This document shows, in pieces, positions 45,630-57,224 of a DNA stretch of 64,000 nucleotides; the stretch's first letter is position 1; each line of letters starts with the position of its first letter. The DNA comes from Hydrangea macrophylla (Eukaryota > Streptophyta > Magnoliopsida > Cornales > Hydrangeaceae): the NCBI GenBank assembly GCA_033977485.1, contig CM066991.1, forward strand, positions 56,787,350 through 56,851,349. Reading direction: 5' to 3'. The notes below the pieces were generated by a model that was not told where the DNA came from, made no database searches, and was given only the letters and a program-made list of their open reading frames with translations. Position numbers and translations under genes: made by a program.

Positions 45630-46299
45630 AGCTCCTCTGAAGCCTGGTCTAAATATTCCAAGTCCCTCTCGGCGTTATCCTTATTGGCTTCCCATCTACC
45701 TGCCTCAGCCACTGTTTCTCTCAAGGCTTCCACGTGATCTTGTGCAGCTCGGCCAACCTCGAGAATGGCCTTCTCGGAAAGAGCCAGGCCAGTGTCAGTG
45801 TTATCCAAGTCGGCCTGGATTTTGGCTAACTCGGTCTCAAGCCTAGCCTTCTCCTACAAAAGGCGCTCCTTCATGGCCTTGGAAGCTTCATACTGCTTCT
45901 TGTAAGATCCCAGACTATCAACTTGAGCTTTGCCCACCCTTGATTTTTCCTCGATCTTAGATACAACCTTGGTGGCAGCCTGATATCTGTTAAGATAGTC
46001 TGGTAGCCTCACTTACAGGTCCCTAAGATGGGCCTTCATCTCTTCAGTAATATCCAGATAAGAAAGTAAAAGGCCCATGGCCAAGTGAAATTCCTCAAAA
46101 TCTGGGAGTTGGGAGAGTTTGCGCTAGACCAAAGTCCGGAACCACTACTCAGCCCTTTGATACTCAGCAGCAGAAGGAGCAGCACTAGCCTGGGCCACCA
46201 TGGGTTCAGTCTGAATGAGCTGCTCGGGATTCAGAAGGGCGAAGAAGGCCTCAATAGATGAGACCGAGCTGAAGTCAGGGATCGGAAGAGAACTGGAGA

Positions 46300-46380
46300 C
46301 TTGTAAGAAAAGATCTAATAAGCATAAAGACTTAACAAGAAAAGCATTTGGGTGGATAGCAGGTGATAAAGCCATGTTAC
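46300..46380 (-). other. Intron 4 of the antisense gene
   Basis: Minus strand GTAACATGG to TTTCTTACAAG, 81 bp. The frame is open on both sides (before: ITSVSRFFL-like region; after: SSSLPIPDFSSVSSIEAFFA). Confidence 0.6.
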
Positions 46381-46895
46381 CTGGACTGAGGAAGAACTGG
46401 TTGAAGAAACAACCGGTGGTGGTGGTGGGATGGTAGTTCCCTGTGTTTGCACCGGAGGTGAGACCGATGTCTCTGTGTGAGAGCCACTAGTAGAAGGGAG
46501 CTGATCGGTGATTTATTCCTCGCCCACGATCTCAGTAGCATGAGGAGTCCCAGGGTCGCTAAGTTTAATGGGATCATGGTGATCGATCTGGAAGGCCTCT
46601 CATCCCCAATTGTCTCTGACGTATCACCTGCAATTGTGCTGTCAGTGTTAGGCGTCAAGACATCGGCCTCACCTTTGAGAATGGCCTGCCTTGCCTCATC
46701 AAGTCCTCTTAGCCTTTGGAGCTCGGCCATTAATTGCTCGTAGGACATCTGAGGAGCGACCTCGGCTGGAGCGGCTTGGGAAGAGGCTGAAATTGAAGGA
46801 CGAATGGGAGATTTTGGAGGCGGCATCTTTGCCCAAGAAATAGGGGGCTTCATCTGAGCTTGCCCTGTCTTCTTGGACGCAAGGCCAATGGCCCC

Positions 46896-46968
46896 CTATG
46901 ATCACACAAAAGATAAGTCAGCCCCATTCATTAGTAACAGAAATGAAAGCCAAAAGGATAACATGTAC
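46896..46968 (-). other. Intron 3 of the antisense gene
   Basis: Minus strand GTACATGTTATCC to GTGTGATCATAG, 73 bp and AT-richer than its flanks. Confidence 0.6.
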
Positions 46969-47084
46969 CTTGCCCGATTTGAGAGTGGCTGTAGTCACAT
47001 TTCGGTGTTGACGAGTTGAAAGGGGGACATCTTCATCCGACTCTATATCGGTCACGTTGGAAGGATTTTCTCATGGAAGGGCCT

Positions 47085-47154
47085 CTGAACAGGAGTAGAA
47101 ATAAAAATCACTTAGAGAAGTGGAGAGCATAGAAAAGCATAAAGAAGGAAATAC
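47085..47154 (-). other. Intron 2 of the antisense gene
   Basis: Minus strand GTATTTCCTTC to CTACTCCTGTTCAG, 70 bp, with a pyrimidine-rich run before the acceptor. Confidence 0.6.
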
Positions 47155-47474
47155 CTAAAACTGGTTTATATAACCCAGATGGCCGATGAGTGATCAACCA
47201 TTCCTAAATCATGCAGCCCGGTATAAGTGACTCTCTCCCAAGGCTCCGTTGTCAAGGACGCTTGCTTCTTCGCCAAAGGAATGGCAATGGCAAAATCGGC
47301 CTCGGGTAACGGAGGAGGCCGACATTCAAAAGGCTTGAGGAACTGTTCGAAAGGGAGTACGGATGAATAATCAGCCGTCTGCAAGTATTTTTTGTAAGCT
47401 CTTACTGTCCTTTCTTTATGTTCCTGCTCAAGCGCTCTTAGGTGCCACTTCATATCGGACTGCATGATCTCGGG

Positions 47475-47541
47475 CTGTTTGGGATCAAATTTGAATTAAA
47501 AAATTTCTTGAATGCAACAACGGCCTGGTAAGGGGATTTAC
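47475..47541 (-). other. Intron 1 of the antisense gene
   Basis: Minus strand GTAAATCCCC to TTTGATCCCAAACAG, 67 bp, T-rich. It follows the exon ending KRKTSSSK. Confidence 0.6.
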
Positions 47542-49261
47542 CTTTGGAAGATGATGTCTTTCTCTTCTGACCTGCAATCTGAACCAAAGAGGAGTTAGTG
47601 GAACGAGAAGATTTTTCGGTAATAGGGGGAGTAACTCTTTTAAGTACGGAGAAAACAGGCTCAGATCTTAAGCCTGAGATGATTTTGGACCACCAAGTGT
47701 CAAACTCGGTGGATGTTGAAGGAAGCTCTTAAAATGAAACAAACTTCAGGCCTGTCCGAGCAGCCTTGCTGTTCGATTTGCATTTCCCAATCTTAACCAG
47801 ATCAGAAAAAAGGGATCATCTAGCCATCGATCGGTTAAAGGTTCTGAAAGGGGGAAGAGGGGCTAGTTGCTTGAGCCCGAATTGTTGGGCTAAAGCTAGA
47901 GCATTATAATACTCCACCCCACACTTGTTATTGTGTTGGGGAATGACAGGGCTATACAAGAGATCTCGGCCAACTAAGAAGCTGGCCCAGATAGTCTCGT
48001 GATCATCTCGCTCGACCTTAGGAGCTTGGCCAGGACTATGAATAAGCCAGCTTGGACATTCAAGCCGAGGGTGAAAAAGAAGAAATTGCTGAGGCAATTG
48101 GTTGCCCATATGCTCATTAAAGAAAGAAAAAAGATGATCTAAAGAAAGACCCTTGGGGCCGAAGCTAGCAAGGTGGAAAGCAAAAGCAGAGGAGTGCTCG
48201 GGAAGAGTGGTGGGGTCAAAATTATCGACCAGGCATTTCTCAGGGAAATAAGATTGAAGCCAACATTGGAGGAGCCAGAGAGCTCCCCCCGAAGTCTTAA
48301 AGTTGGAAAAAATAAGTTCGAGGATACCACGGTAGAGATGGGAAAGGACGAGATGAGCAAGAGTAAGTCTTTTGCTCGATACCAAAGCAAGGGCGATGTG
48401 ATGGTACTCTCGGGTAATGTCATATGATGCCGAGCAAAAGCAAAGCGGTTCAGCCAGTAGACCAAGAAAGCAACGTGCTCTTGGTCAGTAACCTCCCCTT
48501 GTCCCATGCTGGCTAAGATGAACTACCCGAAGGCAGTGATGAACCGAGACCCCTTGCTCATATTGGTCTTAGGGTGTTCTAATTCTAAAGAGGAGGAAAG
48601 GTTGGGAGTAATTTCTTCACCATGGGCAGGAAGACCAGTGAGGAAATAGACATCTTGAATGGTTGGGTTCATAAGGTTGCAACAGAAAAAGAAGGCATTG
48701 GCCGAGGTCGACCAGAAAAAGAGAGAAGAAAAGAAGAGAGGCTTGTCAAGAAAGAATCTCTCTCGGCTAAGCATAATCGTATTGTATATTTCAAGAGCCT
48801 TCCATATATCCTTCTTTAGTTCGACCAATCGATCTACCCAAGAGATCCAGTCAGCAGAGGAAAGGGGCCAATTTCTCAAAGGGTTTGAAGGGGCATACTG
48901 AGAGCCCCAGTCAAAATCCGGCGATTGGTAAAGTAATTCATTATCTTCTACAACTAGGGGGAAATAGGGATCCAGAGAGGGCGGAGGAAAGGAGTTAAGA
49001 GCAGGACCAAGCCCTATGGAAGAACCAGAAGGCATAGAGATCAATACCTGAGGGTTTATCAACCTTGGAGTGGCATCAATGGCCTATTTAACGACGATAG
49101 CATTGGTGGTTTTGGGCGCCAACGCAGTACCAGTGGCGGTAGAAGGAGAGGAAGTGGCACTGGCGAATTGAGAAACACTGGTTACGGAAGAGGAAGACAT
49201 GGAAATTGGTGAGTAAAAGGAAGAAGATTTTCCAGAAAAATTGAAGGCAAAAGAAAGCGAA

Positions 49262-49296
49262 AAGTGAGAGAGTTGTGATTAAGATGGCTTATATAG
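49262..49296 (-). promoter_or_regulatory. Core promoter of the antisense gene
   Basis: CTATATAA on the minus strand (49289-49296) lies 89 bases before the ATG at 49200, with a CT-rich stretch (TCTCTCACTTTTCGCTTTC) at the expected start site about 30 bases downstream. It lies between pol and the 3' LTR, so the gene need not use LTR transcription. Confidence 0.55.
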
Positions 49297-49492
49297 GAAA
49301 AGAGAAGAAGGTCATCATGACTGAGGAACGGGTCCCCAAGAGGCATGCCTCGATTCTAGAAACAAGGCAAGATGAGCTACTAGGGTGAGGACACGTGGAG
49401 CCCTACGCCGTCAATTGCAGAGTTAGCATTAAATTTGAATTTCAACATCTCCAAACGTCTCATCAAACTGATTGCACAACGTTTAACAAGAT

Positions 49493-49505
49493 GTTTGGGG
49501 GGCAT
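49493..49505 (+). other. Polypurine tract of element E
   Basis: GTTTGGGGGGCAT lies directly before the 3' LTR start TGTTTACACC. Confidence 0.65.
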
Positions 49506-50653
49506 TGTTTACACCCTAATTTGGGATTTTCCAAGGGACATGACAATCACGTGGCCTGATGACGTCATCACAGGATTAGGCAGGAAGATGAACAGGGAGT
49601 GAGGTCGATCACGGAGGAAAGACCGATATTAGAGCTACCTGCCGATAAATATGATACATCCAATACGTGAATATCGGTGTTAAGACCGAAGACAGGATGA
49701 TACTAGGTTCTTTTAGAGATATCTCGACCTTAACAAGCAAGGCCAAGGTTGCAAAGTAGGTGCAACGATAGTCGTAACATCGATCAAATAAGACCGATGA
49801 CCAACCATGAAGGTTCTAAAGTGTTGGGACCAAAGACAGGTAAGAAAGGAGATGTAATATCGGGCTTAGAAAATGATTGACAATAATCTATGGAACAATT
49901 AAAGTCACAAAGTAAGAGAACATCGGTTAAACAAGACCGATGGACACTAGTAGACTTCCTACGAAGAATAAGACCGAGATCCATCAACCAACGAGGGTAA
50001 GCTGTTCAGAGAGGGATCCAATTGGTTGACTAGGATCTGTTCATAAGGCTTTTAGGCGGTTGACCATGGATAAGAATATGTGCTGTAGGTTATGCTGAGT
50101 TGGAAGAATAGCAGTTACATGAAATGGGAATATGACAGAAGTGGGATCACCAAACAGATCGTGGAAGTTGATCATAGGACAAAGAGTGGGTGCAGTAACT
50201 TATTCGTTCCTAAAAATTAGGGACCACAACCCACTAACCCCACTAACATGAGCGGTTATTCGCTCAAAGTCTATAAATAGGGCAGGTGGTGCAACATTTA
50301 AAAGGGGGCTAACACACACGCCACTTCTGCTCTTGCAGACTTTATTTTGTTTCCTCATAACAATATTGTTCTTGAGTGATTGTGAGTTTTCATTGTTCCT
50401 TGAGTGTTTGTAATTGCTACTTGAAATTGGATCGATGAAGATGGTATTCATGGAGGTATTCTTGAGTTTCGGTATTTGTTTCTTTTCTGTTGTCCATTTG
50501 TAATTTGCTTACTTGCATCAGAGTAGAGTTAAGACCTATTAATCCCTGTTAATAACCATTATTCGAATTAGAAGTCAGATTAGGATACTACAATCCTCCT
50601 CGAGTCCACGTGGACTCTAGCATGCCCAACACACACTACACGAATTTATTGCA
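49506..50653 (+). repeat. 3' LTR of element E
   Basis: TGTTTACACCCTAATTT to TTTATTGCA. Closely matches the 5' LTR, including TATAAATAGGGC near 50272. Confidence 0.85.
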
Positions 50654-50663
50654 AAACAGGTGT

Positions 50664-50665
<2 letters not shown>

Positions 50666-50694
<29 letters not shown>
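50666..50694. repeat. 29-base G run
   Basis: Uninterrupted G tract just outside the 3' LTR of element E, followed by GTGGTGGGGGTGG. Possible G-quadruplex DNA, or a sequencing/assembly artefact. Confidence 0.8.
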
Positions 50695-50708
50695 TGTGGT
50701 GGGGGTGG

Positions 50709-51401
50709 TGTTTAAAATAATTTGAGTTTAACCGACTTAAATTGTGATAAGAAAATGTGATGGAACAAATTTTTAAGATGTATTGAACTACAATTGAGCT
50801 GGAATATTATACATGAAATTGTTTTTACAAAATTTGGGAGTGACTAATTATACATATTGTGTAAAAATTACATTTTTTTACCATATAAATTTTTTCCCCA
50901 CAAAATGGGGAGCTATAGTCCCTAGTCTGCCTATAGATATGCCCTTGATCTTCAGTCATTCTAAATTGCCATGCCAAAGTACGCATATAAATTATATTAT
51001 TTCGGTATTTAAAGATCTTCTGATGTATTGGATTCAAAATTGGTATATTTTTCGCATTATAGTATCATCCATCATAGTCCAACAATTATATGAATTTATC
51101 AAATCGGTGTTAGATTAATTGTTCAGTTTTGTTTTTTTTTTTTCCCATTTGTGAAAGGATATGCTGATGATTGAGGTTATCATCTGGCGATGGTTGAGGT
51201 TACAAATGGTTCACTATGGTATTACATGTTTTGGGGCAGAGAGGTGCTACTGTGCGATGGTGGTTCAGAGAAAAAAGAGGTTAGAGGAAATATAATTGGC
51301 TTACAACTTTCGAAAAACTTAAAAATAAATAAATAAATAAAAATTTTATTCGTAGGACAAGAAAGTTGCTGGTTGAGCAAGTAGCTGGGCTTCAAATGGT
51401 C
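50709..51401. other. AT-rich flank of element E, no recognised feature
   Basis: The target sequence resumes here ('tgtttaaaataatttgag'). No gene or transposon end was identified before the LINE tail at 51402. Confidence 0.4.
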
Positions 51402-51744
51402 TTTTTTTTTTTTTGCTAAGAGAACCAAATTCATTAAGTATAAACATGAACCACATTCCCCTTTGCGGGATTTCCTCAGACACGAAAACAAAAGGAGGAA
51501 TATCAGCAACTGGGATGGGTCCAGAGAGATTACAGTTGGCGGCCCATTTGGCCAAATTGTGGGCTACAAAATTAGCCGATCTTGGGAATTTTTGAAACAA
51601 TCCATGAGCTAGCAAAAAAGGAAATGGAGTCTCTACAATCCCTAATGATAGAATCAATAACCCACTCGGGGGATTCATTCCAATCTTGGAGAGGGGAACA
51701 GACAAGGAGTGAATCACCTTCGACAATGAAACTCGAAGACCCCC
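51402..51744 (-). pseudogene. LINE C-terminal RNase H and poly-A tail (separated)
   Basis: Minus-strand frames give the end of a plant L1-type ORF2. VEGDSLLVCSPLQDWNESPE and WVIDSIIRDCRD belong to the C-terminal RNase H (RVT_3 type). After a frameshift come FPRSANFVAHNLAKWAA and MWFMFILNEFGSLSKKKK. An A-rich tail on the minus strand (T run at 51402-51415) closes the element, as expected for LINEs. The first half of this RNase H is missing: the sequence begins abruptly at the solo-LTR edge (51745). It joins the RT part at 54620-57222. Confidence 0.75.
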
Positions 51745-54619
51745 TGTCACACTCCGATTTTTGGACAACCAAATATTTATTCCAGAGCATGTATCTAGAC
51801 TAATATTCAATTTCCAAAACATCGAGAGTGACACACTCACACAGACTAATAGATAATTATTGAAAACATCATTTTATACTCATTAAATAAGTATATGTGA
51901 TTTTGTGTTTAAAGAAAAACTCTTTATTATTAAACTTGTATTCCCAAACATTCATTTTCATTATAAAAGAAATTAAACTCCATTACACATTATATCCTTT
52001 CGATTAACAAAAGAAATATTATATTCATTCCATAAAACCCTCTTTACAGAGTTCAGTGGAAAGAAAATAAATAAGCATAAAAATCCATTCATCCATTGGT
52101 CAGAACTACAACGTTCCCAATAACCCAATATATAATCCTTATTACAATTATACACATGTGGCCCACACTGCCAGAAATAAAATAAAGTACAAAAAAAAAA
52201 ATTAAGTACAACTCTAATAATAAACAACACCGCGACAATCTCTTCACCCAAAACGAAGCTCCAAAGAAAATCTCCAAATACTAAACCTGCATATACATTC
52301 GACTACGTTTCATATAGAAACGCCCCGAATGCATTACGCACCCGGATCAGTATATAAATACTGGTGTGAGTTAACAAAAAAATATAAAACGAGTCTTAGG
52401 GAACAACGGTGTCCCCATAGACTCCCAAAAGTACTCACAAAGAAACAACATGACCACCTCATATCATACAATATCGTTGCACAGAAAATAAACAATGTCA
52501 GCACACATAATTCATGTCGGGTTAGAACAGTAGTTCCACGCACATTTCAGGACAGAACGGTAGTTTCCTTCAAAGTGGTGGCAGTGGCTCCAACCCCGAA
52601 TAAACACAACTGAATACTTACCGGTCGGATATCTATGGTGAGTCAGCCCTGCATAAAAGTTAGTGGGCCCACCATCCTGTAATATATAGTTATCACAAAC
52701 CAAGCAAATAAGTCAGTAAACAACATTTCCACATTCTAACTTAAACGTCGCATTAATTATTCCAAACTTATCAGTCTTATGAAATACTCCATTGTCATTA
52801 TTTATTAGCCTTTAATTATCTTTGTGTTCCTTAGGTTCACCACTTGGCCACCCTCCATGGTACAGCCCACACATATATCCCATGTGTGCCCGGACATACT
52901 ACCAACACCCACTCCGGTGCCAGTTTGGTTGGGGTATCAACCAAACCAGGTATACACAACGGACGGCTGGTCAATATGTCAAGACGTCTATACAATATAA
53001 GCCGAGCATAAGGCTTAGGCCAGCTTGATCACGAAGCCACTGGCAAAAGTACACTCAACAAGTCTTAAGCCAGCTTGATCACGAAGCCACCGGCAAAAGA
53101 GTGTGAGCTACCAAAAACAATAACACAACAACGGGGAGTAGTGAACACTAAGGTCTTTTTCCAGTTTCTTACCATCTATGTTAATTCTCATAAGTACTCA
53201 TTCATGAGGGTTTAATCACGTCATTAACCACTTCGGGAATTTATCATTTATTCCATGGAATATCATTATCCAATTATACATGATAAGGCCCTTTTTTTTT
53301 TTGCCAAAATTCTATTCAAGTCTTTAGCGTAGTATTTTCATAATAATTATCTAATACCACACAGAATAAGTTGGGGTTTCTTAACACATAGCATATAAAA
53401 TCGACACTCAACAATACTATTTAAAACAGTCCCAAACACACCTTTACATTAAAGGGTCCCAAAACCAACATGGACTAAAATTATTCCTCATAATAATTCC
53501 GCACAACGAAATATCTCTAACAATTTTCATAAACATAAATTCGAAATTCGGAGTTACCATTCACTGCTACTGTAATATAATTTTTCTGCCCAAACGGTGC
53601 AGAATTGGGAAAAATGTTATTAGACCAAAGTTGTGCAGAATTGCGTTTCCTACAGGCCTTAGCGAACAGAATCACGAAAACTCTAACATATGATTTATTA
53701 TGAATTTTCTACTAAAATCTGATCCGTGAAAATCCCAAATCCGAAAATTGAATAATTGCTCAAATGTATGTTCAATGCTCATCTATAAATCTCAAATCAC
53801 AACTTCAATCATTGTAAATAAAAACCTAAATCTCATAATCCATAACCATACTAATTTAATATTCTATACATTTAAATTTTCAATCAAAGTAAATAACAAG
53901 TTAACTCACCAATTTATGGATTCAAGGTTGATGATGATTAAGCAAGCCAAAGGTTTGGAGTCCCTATTGTCCTCTCTTGTTCTCTTCTTCTTCTCATTCT
54001 TTCTTCCTTCTTCTTCTTCTTCTTCTCTCTCTCTGTCTCTCTCTCTCTCTCTCTCGAGGCTGCTCTCTTTTTTTTTAACCCTAGGATATATTATCTACCT
54101 ATATACATATAATACACACACAATACATATATTACTCACACAAATATTAATAATCCCGTTTTTCTTTTTATGGGCTAACAAAAGCGACCCATATGAGCCC
54201 AAAATGTAACACAAACCACTAAAATGGCTAGCCCAAAGGGTACTCATACCCCCGGTACTTAATTTTCATGTTAAATTCACTACTTAACTTACTAATGGGC
54301 CCCGAAACACTACCCGACACTAAACTCGTCATTCTACAAAAATTGTAACTCAGTCAGACAATAATCTATCATACAATTTAATTAAAGCTCAAAATGTCAT
54401 GTCATAATAATAATGAGACATTAGAAATTTTAATACAAAAACAAACGGGGAAATATTACTAGTATTACTAACAAATTAAATATGGACAAATTAAATATGC
54501 TTACTAGCAATTTAATTTATGGGTTCTTCAAACTTAAAATTTTTTAAACACATGTCTTACCTAGGTACACTCATATATCATTGCTAATTGAAAAAAATTA
54601 TTTAAAATAATTATTTACA
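51745..54619 (-). repeat. Solo-LTR-like block (2.9 kb) inside the LINE
   Basis: The plus-strand left end TGTCACACTCCGATTTTTGG is the reverse of a chromovirus LTR end (CGGAGTGTGACA). The right end is TTATTTACA, so on the minus strand it runs TG to CA. A TATATAGG stretch followed by a CT/GA-rich leader (about 53985-54130) fits a minus-strand LTR promoter. A 60-bp repeat with GATCACGAAGCCACYGGCAA occurs twice at 53020-53100. Flanking 5-mers (ACCCC and CACTT) do not match, and LINE sequence is missing across the junction. Confidence 0.55.
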
Positions 54620-57222
54620 CACTTAAGAGGCAATGCGAGAAATCCAGACCGAAGCATTAAAGGACAGGTTGTCATGGATCATCTTGTTCCTAAGAGCCCA
54701 CACTTGCTCCAACACAATGGCCGCAAAGATGGTAAAGTCTTGGGCTTCCAATTTGTCAATACCGAGAGTAGCCGAAGGATTAAGTAAAGAAGTGAAGCAG
54801 TCATCCCAAGCCTAGCAAAGGATGAAATGTTAATAGGCCATTTCGAAGATCGCCAGAAGATGCAAGTGGCTGGGCATTCCAGAAAGAGATGCTCGCGAGA
54901 TTCCTGCGGATGTCCACAAATAATACAAGAATGATCTTCCACAAAAAATCGTCGTCCAATGATGTCTTTGGTAGGGATGGCCTTAACAATCACTTTCCAG
55001 AGGAAGATCTTGTGCCGTTCATGCAACTTTGCATTCCACAAACGATTCCAGAATTGTTCGGGCAGACCTGAAAAGGAGGAAAATCTATGTCTTTGATCCG
55101 TTAAATAAGCTGATTTGACAGAGAAAGCACCTTTTCTATCTTTGGTCCAAATCCATTTGTCAACAGGTCTTTGAGAAGGCATGCTGATCTTAAGTATTGC
55201 TTCTGCCGAATCAGGAGTGAAAATGTCACGGATTAGGTTGGCATTCCAACCTCCATTTGTGGAATCAATAAGTTCCTGTACCTTGGTGATAGCTGGTCTA
55301 ACTGAAAGGCGACAAGAAGGTTTGAAAAAATCAATTGTGTGGACCCAAGGGTCCTCCTAGATATCAGTCCTATCCCCGGGTCCGATAAGCTTACAAGCAC
55401 CCATTCTCAAGGTGGGTATCGAACTAAAAATGCCTTGCCACACCCACGAAGCATTGTGGATTTTCCTAGCGTTGAGCAAGTCGTTGGTATGAAGGTATTT
55501 CCCTTTAATAAGCTGCGCCCATGGATGATCTGGTTGGGTAATGATACGCCACCCAAGTTTGGAAATTAAGGCATTGTTGTAGTCCTTCATACGCCTAAAT
55601 CCCATTCCCCCCAGGGATTTTGGAGAGCAAATACGGTCCCAAGCTTTGAGACAGAGCTTAGTTTGATCCTCTTGAGAGTGGCCCCACCAAAACCTGCGGA
55701 AAGCTTTGTCGAGATTGGAACAAATAGAAGTCGGGATAGGAAAGGCTGACATAGTGTACACCGGGAGTGCTTGGGCAACAGTTCTGATCAGCGTCCCTCT
55801 GGCCGCTTGGGATAGCAAGGACATCTTCCACCCCTGCAGTCTTTTTTGGACCTTGGAAAGAACATCAGCAAACACTTGTTTTCTTGTCCCCAATAAAGTA
55901 AAAGGCAGCCCCAAATATTTGGAATTTGAGGGGGCTTTTCTCAGTCTAAATTCACGGCAAATAGAGCGAGCAACATCAGGGCACACATTGCGGCTGAACA
56001 GGGCCCTGGTTTTGTTATGATTAATCCTCTGGCCAGACCAGGCTTCGTATTTAGAGATACAGTGCATGACGTTGGAAGTTTCTGTAGAGGTCACTTTTCC
56101 AAACACGATCAAGTCATCAACGAAGATGAGATGGTTAAAAGAGGGCCAATCTTTCCCTGCCTTGATGCCTTTGATTGATCCTTGACTAGCTTCCCTACCA
56201 ATTATTCTTGAGAGGACCTTAGAGCAGAGGATAAAGAGAGATGGAGATAGAGGGTCTCCTTGCCGAATCCCACTCCTAGGTTTGAAAAAACCCGACGGGT
56301 TCCCGTTGAGCAGAATGGAGTAAGAGACAGTAGAGATACATTGAAAGATCCAGTTACACCACTTCTCATTAAAACCAAAACATTTTAAAACCTGGATGAG
56401 GAACGACCATTCGATCCGATCGTATGCCTTTTCCATATCAAACTTAATCGCCATCAAACCTCCTTTACCTCTTTTCTGTTTAATGGTATGTAGCAGCTCT
56501 TGAGCAATAATGTTATTATCATGGATTAGTCTACCCTGGACAAAAGTCGCTTGCATGGGGGATATAAGCTTATCAAGATAAGGTTTCAGCCGGTTGGAGA
56601 GAATCTTTGAGATGATTTTGTACATAACATTGCAGAGACTGATAGGTCTAAAGTGATTCACTGAAGAGGGGTTGTTCACCTTGGGGATGAGTGCAATGTT
56701 TGTATGATTGAGATTCTTAAGAAGGAATCCCCCGGAAAAGAAACCCACAACCATGGCAACAACCTCCTTTTTCACTGTGTTCCAGAAGGTTTTGAAAAAC
56801 ACCGCTGAGAGTCCATCAGGTCCAAGGGCCTTGGTAGAACCAATTTGGAAAAGAGCTGCCTTGATTTCCTTTTCCTCAGGGGTACTTGAAAGAGCCAAGT
56901 TGTCCTCATTGGTGATGTTCTTGTGGACCAAACCTTCCAAGTCATTAGGGAACCAAAGGTCGATCCGAATTGAAAATGTTTTGGAAGTTTGAGATGAAAG
57001 CATCATCAATATGATTGGGGTTGTCAGTCCAGGCACCATTATCCAGTTTAAGTAAGTCTATAGCATTCCTCCTACGACGGATGATCGTAGAGAGGTGAAA
57101 GAAGCGTGAATTCTTATCACCTTCTTTGAGCCAACTTATACGTGATTTTTGTTTCCACATAACCTCTTCTCGCTTAAGATTTTCCTCCAAATCCCCTTTT
57201 AGAAGGATAATCTGATTGGTAG
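54620..57222 (-). pseudogene. LINE (L1-type) reverse transcriptase, 5'-truncated
   Basis: Minus-strand ORF2. 57190-56945 (SRISWLKEGDKNSRFFH) is the link after the endonuclease; a one-base shift follows. 57039-55357 is the RT: PDGLSAVFFKTFW, LIPKVNNPSSVNHFRPISLC, YKIISKILSNRLKPYLDKLI, KFDMEKAYDRIEWSFL, GIRQGDPLSPSLFIL and the catalytic LIFVDDLIVFG (FVDD). A single TAG at 55357-55359 separates it from the in-frame zf-RVT domain (CIICGHPQESREHLFLECP, 54679-55182). The endonuclease is absent upstream of 57222, as in 5'-truncated LINE copies. The frame is otherwise long and well kept. Confidence 0.9.
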
Positions 57223-57224
57223 TA

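Larger units (their letters stand above)
44993..49200 (-). pseudogene. Antisense spliced gene in element E: plant mobile domain plus coiled coil
   Basis: Reads opposite to pol. ATG at 49200 opens MSSSSVTSVSQFASATSSPS. A TAG at 49084 interrupts the frame, which then resumes. The plant mobile (aminotransferase-like) domain follows: FFWSTSANAFFFCCNLMNPT, IQDVYFLTGLPAHGEEI, AFLVYWLNRFAFARHHMTL. A one-base shift near 48405 leads to VSSKRLTLAHLVLSHLYRGI and ALWLLQCWLQSYFPE (47816-48385). The C-terminal part is spread over exons separated by four GT-AG introns (67-81 bp). It ends as a coiled coil (EKARLETELAKIQADLDNTD) reaching TAA at 44993, interrupted by an hAT MITE. Antisense extra ORFs are known in Tat elements; their role is unknown. 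Several stops make this copy a pseudogene. Confidence 0.75.
36821..50653 (+). mobile_element. Ty3/gypsy Tat-lineage retrotransposon E with antisense gene
   Basis: LTRs at 36821 and 49506 (about 1.15 kb each) bound a 13.8-kb element. Plus-strand order is PBS, gag, protease, RT, RNase H, a second archaeal-type RNase H, then integrase. Integrase last places it in Ty3/gypsy, and the second RNase H places it in the Tat group. Between pol and the 3' LTR lies 4.6 kb carrying a spliced antisense gene (plant mobile domain). Pol has many stops and shifts, while the LTRs remain about 95% identical by eye. A 5-bp GGTGG precedes the 5' LTR (36816-36820); the 3' flank is altered by a G-rich expansion before GGTGG recurs at 50704-50708. 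Confidence 0.9.

Noticed and set aside
46215..46436. Plus-strand open frames across 46.2-46.75 kb and 48.1-48.9 kb
   Set aside because: Antisense shadows of the exons of the minus-strand mobile-domain gene.
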